Shown piece by piece: positions 15,231-15,289 of a stretch of 15,289 bases of DNA; positions within the stretch are counted from its first letter, which is position 1, and every line of letters begins with the position of its first letter. The DNA lies in assembly GCA_036401335.1 (NCBI GenBank), contig DASWVC010000171.1, positions 1 through 15,289 on the forward strand, given 5' to 3'. This DNA comes from DASWVC01 sp036401335 (GTDB taxonomy: Bacteria > Verrucomicrobiota > Verrucomicrobiia > Chthoniobacterales > JAFAMB01). The notes below the pieces were generated by a model. That model was not told the DNA's origin, ran no database searches, and worked only from the letters and a program-made list of their open reading frames with translations. Made by a program: the position numbers and the translations under genes.

Positions 15231-15289
15231 CAATAGTTCGGCCACACGCCCGGAGTGAGCAGTTCCAGCAAATGTCCGTCGGGGTCGCG
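15230..15289 (-). CDS. VOC/glyoxalase-superfamily protein, C-terminal end (partial)
   Basis: The last 60 bases read in frame on the minus strand as RDPDGHLLELLTPGVWPNY and a TGA. DPDGHLLEL is the hallmark closing strand of the vicinal oxygen chelate fold (glyoxalase I, dioxygenases, resistance proteins), in which the Glu is a metal ligand. The rest of the gene lies beyond the window, so neither length nor activity can be judged. The stop overlaps the ATG of the 102-residue unknown protein by one base. Confidence 0.8.
   Translation of the reverse strand, partial: RDPDGHLLELLTPGVWPNY

Overview
The window is GC-rich, densely coded bacterial DNA, mostly chromosomal housekeeping and transport genes followed by a decayed accessory zone. 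I infer Verrucomicrobiota, probably a soil lineage. The basis is the style of the arginine decarboxylase, cupin, PBP1A, proline-rich lipoprotein-like and integrase-remnant proteins. This is a judgement from protein character, not a placement; no rRNA or marker set is present.

Layout. Bases 1-1320 hold the C-terminal two thirds of biosynthetic arginine decarboxylase (speA, +). A convergent block on the minus strand (1583-5094) reads, in transcription order: tRNA-Pro(UGG), trmD, a class A penicillin-binding protein, and a small cupin protein. Between speA and the cupin gene, 1321-1582 shows no gene. From 5213 the plus strand carries an NAD(P)H-dependent FMN reductase-like protein. Next comes a polyol-type ABC importer: a binding protein (smoE-like), a strong intergenic hairpin with a T-rich tail, and two permeases (smoF- and smoG-like). 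tRNA-Pro(GGG) and a small secreted proline-rich protein follow. No ATPase gene for the importer lies in the window.

From about 9.9 kb the coding density falls. On the minus strand lie a frame-broken fragment that looks like a glycoside hydrolase family 2 remnant, a PRC-barrel protein, and a 325-residue secreted protein of unknown function with a clear intrinsic terminator. On the plus strand, 12.86-13.7 kb is a row of broken mobile-element genes: a single Sel1 repeat, a truncated excisionase-type helix-turn-helix, and the C-terminal end of a tyrosine recombinase. A small interrupted reading frame and an intact Dabb-domain protein follow. The right edge has a 102-residue unknown protein whose ATG overlaps the stop codon of a VOC/glyoxalase-family gene running off the window.

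The most interesting arrangement is tRNA-Pro(UGG) placed 21 bases upstream of trmD on the same strand. TrmD methylates G37 of tRNAs with G36-G37, including tRNA-Pro, so substrate and enzyme are probably co-transcribed. The second tRNA in the window, tRNA-Pro(GGG), is also a TrmD substrate type. I found no CRISPR array, intact insertion sequence or rRNA, and nothing I would call a clearly new multi-gene system.
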